Of a stretch of DNA of 64,000 nt, positions 51,317 to 60,271 are shown in pieces. Origin of the DNA: Microlunatus panaciterrae (GTDB lineage Bacteria > Actinomycetota > Actinomycetes > Propionibacteriales > Propionibacteriaceae). The stretch covers positions 1,178,001-1,242,000 of the forward strand of contig NZ_JAFBCF010000001.1 in NCBI RefSeq assembly GCF_016907535.1. Reading direction: 5' to 3'. How positions within the stretch are numbered: the stretch's first letter is position 1; each line of letters begins with the position of its first letter. Both the position numbers and the translations under genes were made by a program. The notes below the pieces were generated by a model. That model did no database searches. It worked only from the letters and a program-made list of their open reading frames with translations, and was not told the origin of the DNA.

Positions 51317-52828
51317 ATGTCCAAGGCCCACCTCACCCTCGATCCCGCGTTCGTCGTCGGACCGATCAACCGCAACCTGTTCGGCTCGTTCGTGGAGCAC
51401 CTCGGCCGCTGCGTCTATGACGGGCTGTACGAGCCAGGTCACCCCAGCGCCGACGAGGAGGGCTTCCGGACCGACGTCATCGAGCTGGTCAAGGAGCTGG
51501 GCGTCTCCACCGTCCGCTACCCCGGCGGCAACTTCGTCTCCGGCTTCCGCTGGGAGGACAGCGTCGGGCCGCGTGAGCAGCGGCCCCGCCGACTCGACCT
51601 GGCCTGGCACTCCACCGAGACCAACGAGATCGGCCTGCACGAGTTCGCCTCCTGGCTGTCCAAGATCAACAGCGAGCTGATGCTCGCGGTCAACCTCGGC
51701 ACCCGGGGCACGCTGGAGGCCCTTGATCTGCTGGAGTACGCCAACATCCCGGGTGGCAGTGCGTTGTCCGAGCAGCGGATCGCGAACGGCCGGACCGATC
51801 CTTTCGGCATCAAGATCTGGTGCCTGGGCAATGAGATGGACGGGCCCTGGCAGCTCGGCCACCGCTCGGCCGAGGACTACGGCAAGCTCGCCTCGCAGAC
51901 CGCGAAGGCCCTGCGCCAGCTGGACCCCTCGATCGAACTGGTCGTCTGCGGGTCGTCGTCGGCGCACATGCCGACGTTCGGCTCCTGGGAGCGTGAGGTG
52001 CTGAGCCACACCTACGACGACGTCGACTACATCTCCTGCCACGCCTACTACCAGGAACGCGATGGCGACCTGGGCAGCTTCCTGGCCTCGGCGGTCGACA
52101 TGGACCACTTCATCGAGACCGTGGTCGCCACCGCAGACCACGTCAAGGCCGTCCGGAACAGCAAGAAGACGATCAACATCTCCTTCGACGAGTGGAACGT
52201 CTGGTACATCAGCCGCTATCAGGACGTGGACAAGATCGAGGGCCTGGACAACTGGCCGGTGGCGCCCCGGCTGCTCGAGGACGTCTACTCGGTGGCCGAC
52301 GCGGTCGTCTTCGGCAACCTGATGATTTCCCTGCTGAAGCACGCCGACCGGGTCACCTCCGCCTCGCTGGCCCAGCTGATCAACGTGATCGCGCCGATCA
52401 TGACCGAGCCCGGGGGTCCGGCCTGGCGGCAGTCCACCTTCTTCCCGTTCGCACTGACCTCACAGCTGGCCCGCGGCAACGCGCTGGAGGTCAAGCTGGA
52501 CGCCCCCACCTACGCCACCGAGGCGTACGGCGAGGTGAGCCAGCTGGATGCGGTCGCCACCCATGACGCGGAGACCGGCAGGACCGCGGTCTTCCTGGTC
52601 AACCGCAACCAGTCGGAGCCGACCGAGGTCACCATCGACGCCCGGACCCTCGGCGCGGTGAGGGTGCTGGACGCCCAGTCGCTGAGCGACAACGATCCGT
52701 ACGCCAAGAACACCGCGGCCGAGCAGGAGCGGGTCGGCACCAAGTCGATCGACACCCTGACCGGCGACGACGGCAGCATCGTCGTCACCCTGCCGCCGGT
52801 GTCCTGGACCGCCCTTTCGCTGGGCTGA
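51317..52828 (+). CDS. Alpha-L-arabinofuranosidase (GH51)
   Basis: 503 aa, no signal peptide, so it acts on imported arabino-oligosaccharides. The catalytic acid is Glu in IKIWCLGNEMDGPW (about residues 168-181), the nucleophile Glu in INISFDEWNVWY (about 285-296). The N-terminal GPINRNLFGSFVEHLGRCVYDGLY (about 15-38) and RYPGGNFVSGF (about 67-77) are GH51 blocks. The final 150 residues form the C-terminal beta-sandwich. GGAAGG precedes ATG 51317. Followed by a strong hairpin. Confidence 0.95.
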   Translation: MSKAHLTLDPAFVVGPINRNLFGSFVEHLGRCVYDGLYEPGHPSADEEGFRTDVIELVKELGVSTVRYPGGNFVSGFRWEDSVGPREQRPRRLDLAWHSTETNEIGLHEFASWLSKINSELMLAVNLGTRGTLEALDLLEYANIPGGSALSEQRIANGRTDPFGIKIWCLGNEMDGPWQLGHRSAEDYGKLASQTAKALRQLDPSIELVVCGSSSAHMPTFGSWEREVLSHTYDDVDYISCHAYYQERDGDLGSFLASAVDMDHFIETVVATADHVKAVRNSKKTINISFDEWNVWYISRYQDVDKIEGLDNWPVAPRLLEDVYSVADAVVFGNLMISLLKHADRVTSASLAQLINVIAPIMTEPGGPAWRQSTFFPFALTSQLARGNALEVKLDAPTYATEAYGEVSQLDAVATHDAETGRTAVFLVNRNQSEPTEVTIDARTLGAVRVLDAQSLSDNDPYAKNTAAEQERVGTKSIDTLTGDDGSIVVTLPPVSWTALSLG

Positions 52829-52854
52829 GGTCCGTCGCAGGAACACCTCTGGTG

Positions 52855-52886
52855 CGAACCCGCTCGGCTTCCGCCGGGCGGGTTCG
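52855..52886 (+). terminator. Hairpin terminator after the GH51 gene
   Basis: CGAACCCGC-T-CGGC-TTCC-GCCG-G-GCGGGTTCG folds into a 13-bp GC-rich stem plus a U-G pair with a 4-base loop, starting 27 bp after the GH51 stop. No T-run follows. Confidence 0.75.
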
Positions 52887-52905
52887 ACCGTCTCCGGGCC
52901 CGGAC

Positions 52906-52978
52906 GTCCCTGTGCTCAGAGGTCCCTGTGCTCAGAGTGCCCGCGCTCAGAGGTCCCTGTGCTCAGAGTGCCCGCGCT
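52906..52978. repeat. Tandem 31-bp repeats after the GH51 gene
   Basis: A unit beginning CAGAGGTCCCTGTGCTCAG and ending TGCCCGCGCT occurs at 52917-52947 and 52948-52978. A truncated GTCCCTGTGCTCAGAG copy precedes it at 52906. No coding content. Confidence 0.9.
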
Positions 52979-52990
52979 GAGTGCCCGCCC

Positions 52991-53479
52991 TCAGGCGTGC
53001 AGGTAGGGCCGGGCTGCGGCCAGCACGGCGTCGAAGGTCCGCCGGTCGAGGGCGGCCCCCTCGCGACGGATGCTGCCGGGGTCGAGGTGCAGCACCCGGT
53101 TGAGCCGTACCTCGCTCGGTCGCCGCTGACCGTCCCAGCTGCCGCTGCCGACGTCCATCCACAGCCTGCCCTGGCGAGCCTCCTGGGCGGCGTCCCGATC
53201 GTGGTCCTTGCTGGTCAGCTGCAGCCCGAGCAGCGTGGTCCCGGCCCGGCCGACCAGCAGCACCGGCCGGTCCTTGCCCTGCGTCGGATCGTCCTCGTAC
53301 GGCACCCAGGCCCAGACGACCTCGCCGGGGTCGGGGCGGCCGTCCAACCGGGGCTCGTAGCTGAGTCGCTGGCCCGTCCGCTGGGTCGGGTTGCGGCGGG
53401 CGCCACCGGCCGGCGGCAGGGTCGGCCGGCGCCGACCGGCGAGCCAGGAGCGGAGCCGCGAGCCGAGGGAGCTGCCCAT
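52991..53479 (-). CDS. PemK/MazF-like (type II toxin family) protein
   Basis: 162 aa. DPGEVVWAWVPYEDDPTQGKDRPVLLVGR (about residues 50-78) and LQLTSKDHDR (about 86-95) match the PemK/MazF fold, an mRNA-interferase family. About 45 basic, low-complexity residues (RSWLAGRRRPTLPPAGG) precede the fold. No antitoxin gene is adjacent, so toxin activity is doubtful; such proteins occur singly in many actinobacteria. ATG 53479 lies 4 bp after the pyruvate carboxylase stop, probably on the same transcript. Confidence 0.7.
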   Translation of the reverse strand: MGSSLGSRLRSWLAGRRRPTLPPAGGARRNPTQRTGQRLSYEPRLDGRPDPGEVVWAWVPYEDDPTQGKDRPVLLVGRAGTTLLGLQLTSKDHDRDAAQEARQGRLWMDVGSGSWDGQRRPSEVRLNRVLHLDPGSIRREGAALDRRTFDAVLAAARPYLHA

Positions 53480-53483
53480 CGCC

Positions 53484-56400
53484 TCAGGCCGGATCGATGA
53501 CCAGCACCAGATCGCCGCCCTCGACCTGCTGGACGGATCGGAGCGCGAGCCGCTGGACGGTTCCGGCGATCGGGGTGGTGATGGCCGCCTCCATCTTCAT
53601 CGCCTCGATGGTGGCCACCGTCGCGCCGGCCTCGACCTTGTCGCCCTCGGCCACCGTCACGCTGACCACCCCGGCGAACGGTGCCGCCACCTGGCCGGGC
53701 CTGGAGGTGTCGGCCCGCTCGGCGGCCACGATGTCGACCTTGACCGACTTGTCCCGGACCCGGACCGGACGGAGCTGGCCGTTGATGGTGCACATCACCG
53801 TCCGCAGCCCGCGCTCGTCGGCCTCGCTGATGGCCTCGAGACCGAGGATGAGGCTGACACCGCGGCCGATCCGCACGACGTGCTCGTCGCCCGGCCGCAG
53901 GCCGTACAGGAAGTCGAGCGTGTTGAGCCGGCCGACGTCGCCGTACATCTCCCGTCCGGCCTCGAACTCCCTGGCCGGTCCGGGGAACAGCAGCCGGTTG
54001 AGCGTGACCTCACGCGTCCGACCGCCCTTGTCCAGGTTGGCCTCGTCCTCGGCGGACAGGTCGACCTCACGGACCGGGATGGTGCGACCCTTCAGCGCCT
54101 TGGTCCGGAACGGCTCCGGCCAACCCGCGGCCGGCTCGCCCAGCTCGCCGGCGAGGAAGCCGATCACCGACTCGGGGATGTCGTAGTTGGACGGGTTCTC
54201 GGCGAAATCCTTGGGGTCCGCACCGACCGCCACCAGGTGCAGCGCCAGGTCCCCGACCACCTTCGACGACGGGGTCACCTTGGTGGGGCGACCGAGGATC
54301 TCGTTGGCGGCCGCGTACATCGCCTCGATCTGCTCGAACTTCTCCCCCAGCCCGAGGGCCCTCGCCTGCTGGCGCAGGTTGGACAGCTGACCGCCCGGGA
54401 TCTCGTGGTCGTAGACCCGGCCGGTCGGGCTCGGCAGACCCGACTCGAACGGCTTGTAGACCTTCCGCACGGCCTCCCAGTAGGGCTCCAGGTCCATCAC
54501 CTGGCGCAGCTGCAGGTTGGTCGCCCGCTCGGTGTTCTCCAATGCGGCGACCAGGGCAGAGGCCGGCGGCTGCGAGGTGGTCCCGGCCATCGGCGCGCTG
54601 GCGACGTCGACAGCGTCGACACCGGCGTCAATGGCCGACATCAGCGTGGCGAGCTGCCCGCCGGCGGTGTCGTGGGTGTGCAGGTGCACCGGAAGGTCGA
54701 ACCTCGCGCGCAGCGCCGTCACCAACGTACGGGCGGCCGGCGGCCGGAGCAGCCCGGCCATGTCCTTGATGGCGACAATGTGCGCACCGGCGTCGACGAT
54801 CTTCTCGGCCAGCCGCAGGTAGTAGTCGAGGTTATAGACCTTCTCGTTCGGGTTGGTGAGGTCGGCCGTATAGCAGAGCGCCACCTCGGCAATGGTGGTG
54901 TTGGTCTCCAGCACCGCCTCGATCGCCGGCCGCATCTGCTCGACGTCATTCAGCGCGTCGAAGATCCGGAAGATGTCGATGCCGGCCTCGGTGGCCGCCT
55001 CCACGAACGAGCTGGTCACCTTGGTCGGGTAGGGCGTGTAGCCCACCGTGTTGCGGCCGCGCAGCAGCATCTGCAGGCACAGGCCCGGCATGTTGTAGCG
55101 CAGCGCCGCGAGCCGCTCCCAGGGGTCCTCGTTGATGAAGCGGAGCGCCACGTCGTAGGTCGCCCCGCCCCAGCACTCCACCGACAACAGCTCGGGCGTC
55201 ATCCGTCCGACGTACGGAGCGATCCGGAGAAGGTCCTTGGTCCGCACCCGGGTCGCCAGCAGCGACTGGTGGGCGTCGCGGAAGGTGGTGTCCGTGACCT
55301 CCACCGAGGTGCGGGCCCGCAGGTCGGTGGCGAAGCCGACCGGTCCCAGCTCCAGCAGCCGCTGCCGCGAGCCCGCCGGGGACGGCTGCTGCAGATCGAC
55401 CTGGGTGGGACGCTTCTCCCTGGGGTCGAGCCTGGTCGGCGCCTCGCCGTGGGGCTTGTTGACCGTCACCTCGGCCAGCCACTGCAGCAGCTTGGTGCCG
55501 CGGTCGGCGGGGGCACGGGAGGACAGCAGCTGCGGACGCTGCTCGATGAACGCCGTCGACAGGTCGCCGGCGATGAAGTCGGGATCGTCCAGCACCGACT
55601 GCAGGAACGGGATGTTGGTACTGACGCCGCGGATGCGGAACTCGGCGAGCGCTCGCCGGGCGCGCGCGACGGCCGCCTCGAACGTCCGGCCACGACAGGT
55701 CAGCTTCACCAGCATCGAGTCGAAGTGCGGGCTGATCTGGGCGCCGGTGGCGGCGGTGCCACCGTCCAGTCGCACCCCGGCGCCGCCGGCGGACCGGTAG
55801 GCGGTGATGGTGCCGGTGTCCGGGCGGAAGCCGTTGGCGGGATCCTCGGTGGTGATCCGGCACTGCAGCGCAGCGCCGTTGATCCGGATGATGTCCTGGC
55901 TCAGGCCCAGGTCGGCCAGTGTCTCGCCGGAGGCGATCCGCAGCTGGGCCTGGACCAGGTCGACGTCGGTGATCTCCTCGGTGACGGTGTGCTCGACCTG
56001 GATCCGGGGGTTCATCTCGATGAAGACGTGCTGGCCGGCCCGTGGGCCCTCGGTCTCGACCAGGAACTCGACCGTGCCGGCGCAGGAGTAGTTGAGCGAC
56101 TTGGCGAACGTGACCGCGTCCGCGCAGAGCGCCTCGCGCAGAGCCGGGTCGATGTGCGGCGCCGGAGCGATCTCGATGACCTTCTGGTGCCGACGCTGGA
56201 TGGAGCAGTCACGTTCGAACAGGTGGATCGTGTTGCCCTCGTTGTCCGCGAGGATCTGCACCTCGATGTGCCGTGGCCGCCCGACCGCCTGTTCGATGAA
56301 CACGGTCGGGTCGCCGAAGGCGCCCTCAGCCTCGCGCATCGCCTGCGCCAACGCCTCCCGCAGCTGCGCCGGCTCGTTCACCTGGCGCATCCCCCGGCCA

Positions 56401-56891
56401 CCGCCGCCGGCCACTGCCTTGACGAAGACCGGGAAGCCGACCTCATCGGCCGCGGCTACCAGCGTGTCGATGTCAGACGAGGGTGCGGAGGAAGCCAGCG
56501 TCGGGATGCCGGCGGCCTTGGCCGCGGCCAGCGCCCGCACCTTGTTGCCGGCCAGCTCGAGCACCGCGGGCGGTGGGCCGACAAAGGTGATTCCGGCCCG
56601 GCTGCAGGCGGCCGCCAGCTCAGGGTTCTCACTCAGGAAGCCGTAGCCGGGGTAGATCGCGTCGGCGCCGCACTCCACCGCCGCCCGGACGATGGCGTCG
56701 ACGTCGAGGTAGGCCCGGACGGGGTGGCCCTTCTCCCCGATCATGTACGCCTCGTCGGCCTTGATTCGGTGGACAGCGTTGCGGTCCTCGTAGGGGAAGA
56801 CGGCCACCGTCTTCGCACCCAGTTCGTAGGCAGCACGGAATGCGCGTACTGCGATCTCACCGCGATTGGCGACCAGGACCTTCGTGAACAT
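53484..56891 (-). CDS. pyc: Pyruvate carboxylase
   Basis: 1135 aa biotin enzyme forming oxaloacetate from pyruvate, bicarbonate and ATP. Biotin carboxylase domain about residues 1-450 (KAVAGGGGRGMR ATP loop; EMNPRIQVEHTVTEE). Carboxyltransferase domain about 530-800 (DTTFRDAHQSLLATRVRT; metal-binding HLHTHD). The C-terminal biotin domain has EAMKMEA with Lys1099. ATG 56891 (MFTKVLVANRGEIA) is the family start; the frame is open 16 codons further. Main anaplerotic enzyme; overlaps nothing upstream. Confidence 0.97.
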   Translation of the reverse strand: MFTKVLVANRGEIAVRAFRAAYELGAKTVAVFPYEDRNAVHRIKADEAYMIGEKGHPVRAYLDVDAIVRAAVECGADAIYPGYGFLSENPELAAACSRAGITFVGPPPAVLELAGNKVRALAAAKAAGIPTLASSAPSSDIDTLVAAADEVGFPVFVKAVAGGGGRGMRQVNEPAQLREALAQAMREAEGAFGDPTVFIEQAVGRPRHIEVQILADNEGNTIHLFERDCSIQRRHQKVIEIAPAPHIDPALREALCADAVTFAKSLNYSCAGTVEFLVETEGPRAGQHVFIEMNPRIQVEHTVTEEITDVDLVQAQLRIASGETLADLGLSQDIIRINGAALQCRITTEDPANGFRPDTGTITAYRSAGGAGVRLDGGTAATGAQISPHFDSMLVKLTCRGRTFEAAVARARRALAEFRIRGVSTNIPFLQSVLDDPDFIAGDLSTAFIEQRPQLLSSRAPADRGTKLLQWLAEVTVNKPHGEAPTRLDPREKRPTQVDLQQPSPAGSRQRLLELGPVGFATDLRARTSVEVTDTTFRDAHQSLLATRVRTKDLLRIAPYVGRMTPELLSVECWGGATYDVALRFINEDPWERLAALRYNMPGLCLQMLLRGRNTVGYTPYPTKVTSSFVEAATEAGIDIFRIFDALNDVEQMRPAIEAVLETNTTIAEVALCYTADLTNPNEKVYNLDYYLRLAEKIVDAGAHIVAIKDMAGLLRPPAARTLVTALRARFDLPVHLHTHDTAGGQLATLMSAIDAGVDAVDVASAPMAGTTSQPPASALVAALENTERATNLQLRQVMDLEPYWEAVRKVYKPFESGLPSPTGRVYDHEIPGGQLSNLRQQARALGLGEKFEQIEAMYAAANEILGRPTKVTPSSKVVGDLALHLVAVGADPKDFAENPSNYDIPESVIGFLAGELGEPAAGWPEPFRTKALKGRTIPVREVDLSAEDEANLDKGGRTREVTLNRLLFPGPAREFEAGREMYGDVGRLNTLDFLYGLRPGDEHVVRIGRGVSLILGLEAISEADERGLRTVMCTINGQLRPVRVRDKSVKVDIVAAERADTSRPGQVAAPFAGVVSVTVAEGDKVEAGATVATIEAMKMEAAITTPIAGTVQRLALRSVQQVEGGDLVLVIDPA

Positions 56892-56954
56892 GGATGTGAG
56901 GCTATCGGCTGATGGTTGGAGCGCCGAAACGGCGTTCACTGTGTGGATGAGGCA

Positions 56955-57653
56955 TCACCGGGTGGCTGCCGACGCGCCGGGCGAGTCGGGACGGCCCTGC
57001 CGGAGGGCCGCCAGGTCGGGGGGCGCCAGGGTGCAGCGAACGGTGACCTGCGCCGAGACGGTCTGCTTCGCCGGTTCGAAGTCGAACTCGGGCGCGGCCT
57101 CCGGGGCACCCTTGGTCATGAACGCCATCGACCGCATCGTCGGTGCCGGATAGCCGGGCTCCAGGTCGGACACCTCGAGCAGGTCGACGACGGAGGTGCC
57201 GAAGGCTGCCGCGTAATCGTCGGCGCGACGCAGGGCCTCGTCGATGGCTGCCAGCCTGACGGCGGCGAAGATCGGGTTGGTGCGGCGCAGCGACCAGTTC
57301 GGTCCGCTCACCTCACTCTCCGGCACCTGGGCCAGGGCCAGCACCAGCGGGGACAGCGCCTCGAAGTCTTTGACAACGACCGTACTGGTGAAGGAGCCCC
57401 GGAAGCGGCCCGCCTTGACCTCACCGCGACGGTCGAAGACCGGGGCGACCTGGAAGCCGCTGGTGCTCGACTCCTCGACGGCCGCCTCGTACTCCCGGAC
57501 CAGATCCTGGGTCCGACCGGCTGCCGTGGCGAGCGCCGCCCGGGTCCGCTCCGCCGAACTCCCGCCGGCGTACACCGTCACCCACAGGGTGGCCAGGTCC
57601 GGTGACCCCTCCAGCGTCGCCTCCCCCCGTACCGTCACGACCGGTGCACTCAT
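56955..57653 (-). CDS. SIMPL (DUF541) domain protein
   Basis: 232 aa. VTVRGEATLEGSPDLATLWVTVYAGGSSAERTRAALATAAGRTQDLV (residues 6-52) and the later ARTGEV-type strands match the SIMPL domain, a BP26/OMP-like fold of unknown function. No signal peptide here, unlike many Gram-negative members, so a cytoplasmic role is likely. ATG 57653 is used. A REP cluster lies immediately upstream. Confidence 0.83.
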   Translation of the reverse strand: MSAPVVTVRGEATLEGSPDLATLWVTVYAGGSSAERTRAALATAAGRTQDLVREYEAAVEESSTSGFQVAPVFDRRGEVKAGRFRGSFTSTVVVKDFEALSPLVLALAQVPESEVSGPNWSLRRTNPIFAAVRLAAIDEALRRADDYAAAFGTSVVDLLEVSDLEPGYPAPTMRSMAFMTKGAPEAAPEFDFEPAKQTVSAQVTVRCTLAPPDLAALRQGRPDSPGASAATR

Positions 57654-57694
57654 GCAGCGAGACTACTGAACCGCCCAAGCCCCTGCCCGCCGTC

Positions 57695-57975
57695 CCGCGC
57701 CCGTCGAAGGGCCCGCGCCCTGACGCCGTCCTGAGCCTGTCGAAGGACCCGCGCCCTGAGCTTGTCGAAGGGCCCGTGCCCTGAGCCTGTCGAAGGGCCA
57801 CCGAACGCCGTGCCCTGAGCTTGTCGATGGGCCCGTGCCCTGAGCTTGTCGAACGCCGCGCCCTGAGCCTGTCGAAGGGCCGTGCCCTGACGCCGTCCTG
57901 AGCCTGTCGAAGGAGCTTGTCGAGGGGCCGCGCCCTGACCCCGTCCTGAGCCTGTCGAAGGAGCCCGTCGAAGCG
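57695..57975. repeat. Dense REP-like repeat cluster
   Basis: About nine full or partial copies in one orientation (CCCTGAGCCTGTCGAAGGG, CCCTGAGCTTGTCGATGGG and variants such as CCTGACGCCGTCCTGAGCCT). It fills nearly the whole gap between the SIMPL gene and the next gene and ends 5 bp before the stop codon of that gene. Confidence 0.95.
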
Positions 57976-57980
57976 CCGCC

Positions 57981-58739
57981 TCAATCGCCGCAGAGTTGGA
58001 CCCGCCCGGCGAAGCGCCCCGCCGCCTCCGGGTCTCCGTCGACGACCAACTCGAGCAAGGGCGTGCGCCCCCACAAGGCCAGCAGCAGCTGCTCCGGCTC
58101 GCCGGCGATGGTGGCGTCCACCTCTGCATCGGCGTCGCCGTACCGCACCTCCACCGCTGCGCTGGCGCAGCGGACGTACCAGCCGTGACTCCCGGTCTCC
58201 ACCCTGACCGTGGCGTTGGTGGCGCTGTAGTCACCGTCGGTCCACCACGGCCCGCCGAGCATGCACCCCAGGAACTCGTCCACGCCGTCCACGGCCAGAG
58301 CCTCGTCGATCGCCGTCTGCTCCCCGACCGCCTGTTCGCCGTCAACCCGGTGGACGGCGGTCTCCTGGGCCATTCGCCGATACCAGAACCCGACCGTCTG
58401 GTCGGCGGGCAACCAGGTCCAGGTGCTGTCGGCCGGGTCCCGCGACCGCAGCGCCTCGACGATGGCCGTCGACTCGCGCGCCAACAGCTGCAGCGGCTCG
58501 CCGATCTGAAACTCGGGCAACGGCCACGGTTTCGGCGGGGCGCCTGCGGCCATACAGGCGATCTTGTGCGCGTACACCTCGGCGAGATGGCGGCAGAGGT
58601 CGGTGACGGTCCAGTCAGGGCAGCCCGGGACAGCGGCATTGAGGTCCCGGCTCGCGACATCGAGCAGCCGGTGAGCGTCGGCTTCGATGAGCTCGAGGTA
58701 ACGGTCGAAAGGGAGCCAGGTCGGGCGAGCATCGGTCAT
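57981..58739 (-). CDS. Maleylpyruvate isomerase-like mycothiol-dependent protein (TIGR03083 type)
   Basis: 252 aa. PGCPDWTVTDLCRHLAEVYAHKIACM (about residues 38-63) is the MDMPI_N motif with His52; further His ligands are in ETAVHRVDGEQAVG (about 124-137). The C-terminal half is a second helical/beta domain typical of this family. ATG 58739. Third DinB-fold gene in the window, consistent with a mycothiol-using host. Substrate unknown. Confidence 0.84.
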   Translation of the reverse strand: MTDARPTWLPFDRYLELIEADAHRLLDVASRDLNAAVPGCPDWTVTDLCRHLAEVYAHKIACMAAGAPPKPWPLPEFQIGEPLQLLARESTAIVEALRSRDPADSTWTWLPADQTVGFWYRRMAQETAVHRVDGEQAVGEQTAIDEALAVDGVDEFLGCMLGGPWWTDGDYSATNATVRVETGSHGWYVRCASAAVEVRYGDADAEVDATIAGEPEQLLLALWGRTPLLELVVDGDPEAAGRFAGRVQLCGD

Positions 58740-58884
58740 AGGCCGACTGTGCCATAGCGCCCCGACAGCCGACAGCCCCTCGCGGGCCGGGCCCCACCGG
58801 AAGAGGGGCACAGGCGGGCCCGCCGCGGCGACGCAGCCAAGGATCCTGTCACTGGGCCAGGGAAATTCGCCTGGTCCTGTGACC

Positions 58885-58946
58885 GTTTCCCAAGTCGACT
58901 TGGGAAACCGACACCGGCCTAGCTTGGGAAACCGACACCGGCCCAG
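58885..58946. repeat. 24-bp perfect palindrome plus 24-bp direct repeat
   Basis: GTTTCCCAAGTC (58885-58896) and its reverse complement (58897-58908) form a perfect 24-bp palindrome. From 58899, a 24-bp unit CTTGGGAAACCGACACCGGC(C)(T/C)AG occurs twice in tandem (58899-58922 and 58923-58946). It lies in the 233-bp gap between two minus-strand genes, about 150 bp upstream of the start at 58739. Confidence 0.9.
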
Positions 58947-58972
58947 CGAAACCAGGCACCCAGGGACGGGGC

Positions 58973-60271
58973 TCAGGCCGCCCGGCGGTGGATCTCGAAG
59001 TGGGGCCGGGGACGCAGCACCGGGGCGATGTTCAGTCCCTGGCGACGGGCCAGCACGATGGCGGACACGATGACCCCGATCGTGGACAGCGCACCACCGC
59101 CGATCAGAGTCCACCGGGGGCCGGCCACCTCGGCCACCCAGCCGAGGATGGGCGAGCCGATCGGCGTACCGCCCATCAGGACCATGGCATAGATGGCCAT
59201 CACCCGGCCGCGGAGCTGCGGGTCGACGCTCAGCTGGATGCAGGCGTTGGACGCGGTCAGGGTCAGCAGCGCGGCCAGGCCGGTGATCGGCAGGCTGGCG
59301 GCGTATGTCCAGTACGTCGGCATCAGCCCGGAGGCGACCTCGATCACACCGAACGCGACGGCCATGCAGACGATGAACCGGCCCCGGGGAGCGGATCGGC
59401 GCCGAGCCGCCAGCAGGGCGCCGGCCAACGAGCCGAAGGCCATGAAGGTGCCGAGCATCCCATACTCGGTGGCGCCACGGTGGAACTGCTGCTGGGCCAT
59501 CAGGGCCGACGTCATCTGGAAGTTCATGCCGAAGGTGCCGACGAAGAACACCACGAAGAGCACCAGCATGATGTCCGAACGACCACGGATATAGACCAGG
59601 CCCTCGCGGATCTGCCGTTTCGCCCGCACCGCCGGTGGGGAGATGAACAGCCGCTTGGGGTCGATCAGGACCAGTACGGCGATGAAGGCTGCGTAGGTGA
59701 CGGCATTGGACAGGATCGCCCAGCCGGAGCCGAAGGCGGCGATCACCAGGCCGGCGGCGGCGGGTCCGACGATGCGCGCGGCGTGGAAGGTGGCGGAGTT
59801 GAGCCCGATCGCGTTCGGCAGGTCCTCCGGCCCGACGACCTCCGAGACGAACGACTGCCGCGACGGATTGTCGAAGGCGGTGCCCATGCCGAACAGCAGG
59901 GCGATCAGGTAGACGTGCCAGACCACCGCCACACCGGTGATGGCCATGACCCCGAGCACGCCGGCGCACAGGGCCATCCAGACCTGGGTGACCTTGAGGA
60001 TCGCCCGCTTGTCGAAGCGGTCGGCGATCAGGCCGCCGTACGCCGAGAAGAGCAGCATCGGCAGGAACTGCAGGGCGGTGGTGATGCCGATCGCCAGCCC
60101 GGAGCCGCCGGACAGCTCGAGCACCAGCCAGTCCTGGGCGACCCGCTGCATCCAGGTGCCGATGTTGGATACGAACGACCCGGAGACGTAGATGCGGTAG
60201 TTGCGGTTGCGGAGCGCGGAGAACATTCCGCGGGTCTTGGCCTTGCTGGTGGGCTCAGCGATGGTCGTCAC
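58973..60271 (-). CDS. MFS transporter
   Basis: 432 aa, about 11-12 membrane helices. ALRNRNYRIYVSGSFVSNIGTWMQRVAQDWLVLELSGGS (about residues 19-57) and GGLIADRFDKRAILKVTQ (about 80-97) are those of the MFS_3 (enterobactin-exporter-like) branch. GTG 60271 overlaps the MarR stop by 4 bp. Likely exporter of a toxic compound under control of the MarR partner. The substrate cannot be told. Confidence 0.9.
   Translation of the reverse strand: MTTIAEPTSKAKTRGMFSALRNRNYRIYVSGSFVSNIGTWMQRVAQDWLVLELSGGSGLAIGITTALQFLPMLLFSAYGGLIADRFDKRAILKVTQVWMALCAGVLGVMAITGVAVVWHVYLIALLFGMGTAFDNPSRQSFVSEVVGPEDLPNAIGLNSATFHAARIVGPAAAGLVIAAFGSGWAILSNAVTYAAFIAVLVLIDPKRLFISPPAVRAKRQIREGLVYIRGRSDIMLVLFVVFFVGTFGMNFQMTSALMAQQQFHRGATEYGMLGTFMAFGSLAGALLAARRRSAPRGRFIVCMAVAFGVIEVASGLMPTYWTYAASLPITGLAALLTLTASNACIQLSVDPQLRGRVMAIYAMVLMGGTPIGSPILGWVAEVAGPRWTLIGGGALSTIGVIVSAIVLARRQGLNIAPVLRPRPHFEIHRRAA

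Noticed and set aside
52906-52990. Possible small gene after the GH51 terminator
   Set aside because: The segment consists of 31-bp tandem repeats without a start signal.
53391-56912. 1173-codon open frame on the plus strand
   Set aside because: It is the antisense shadow of pyruvate carboxylase, whose conserved motifs and biotin site are on the minus strand. The shadow has no domain and reads as low-complexity Arg, Gly and Val.
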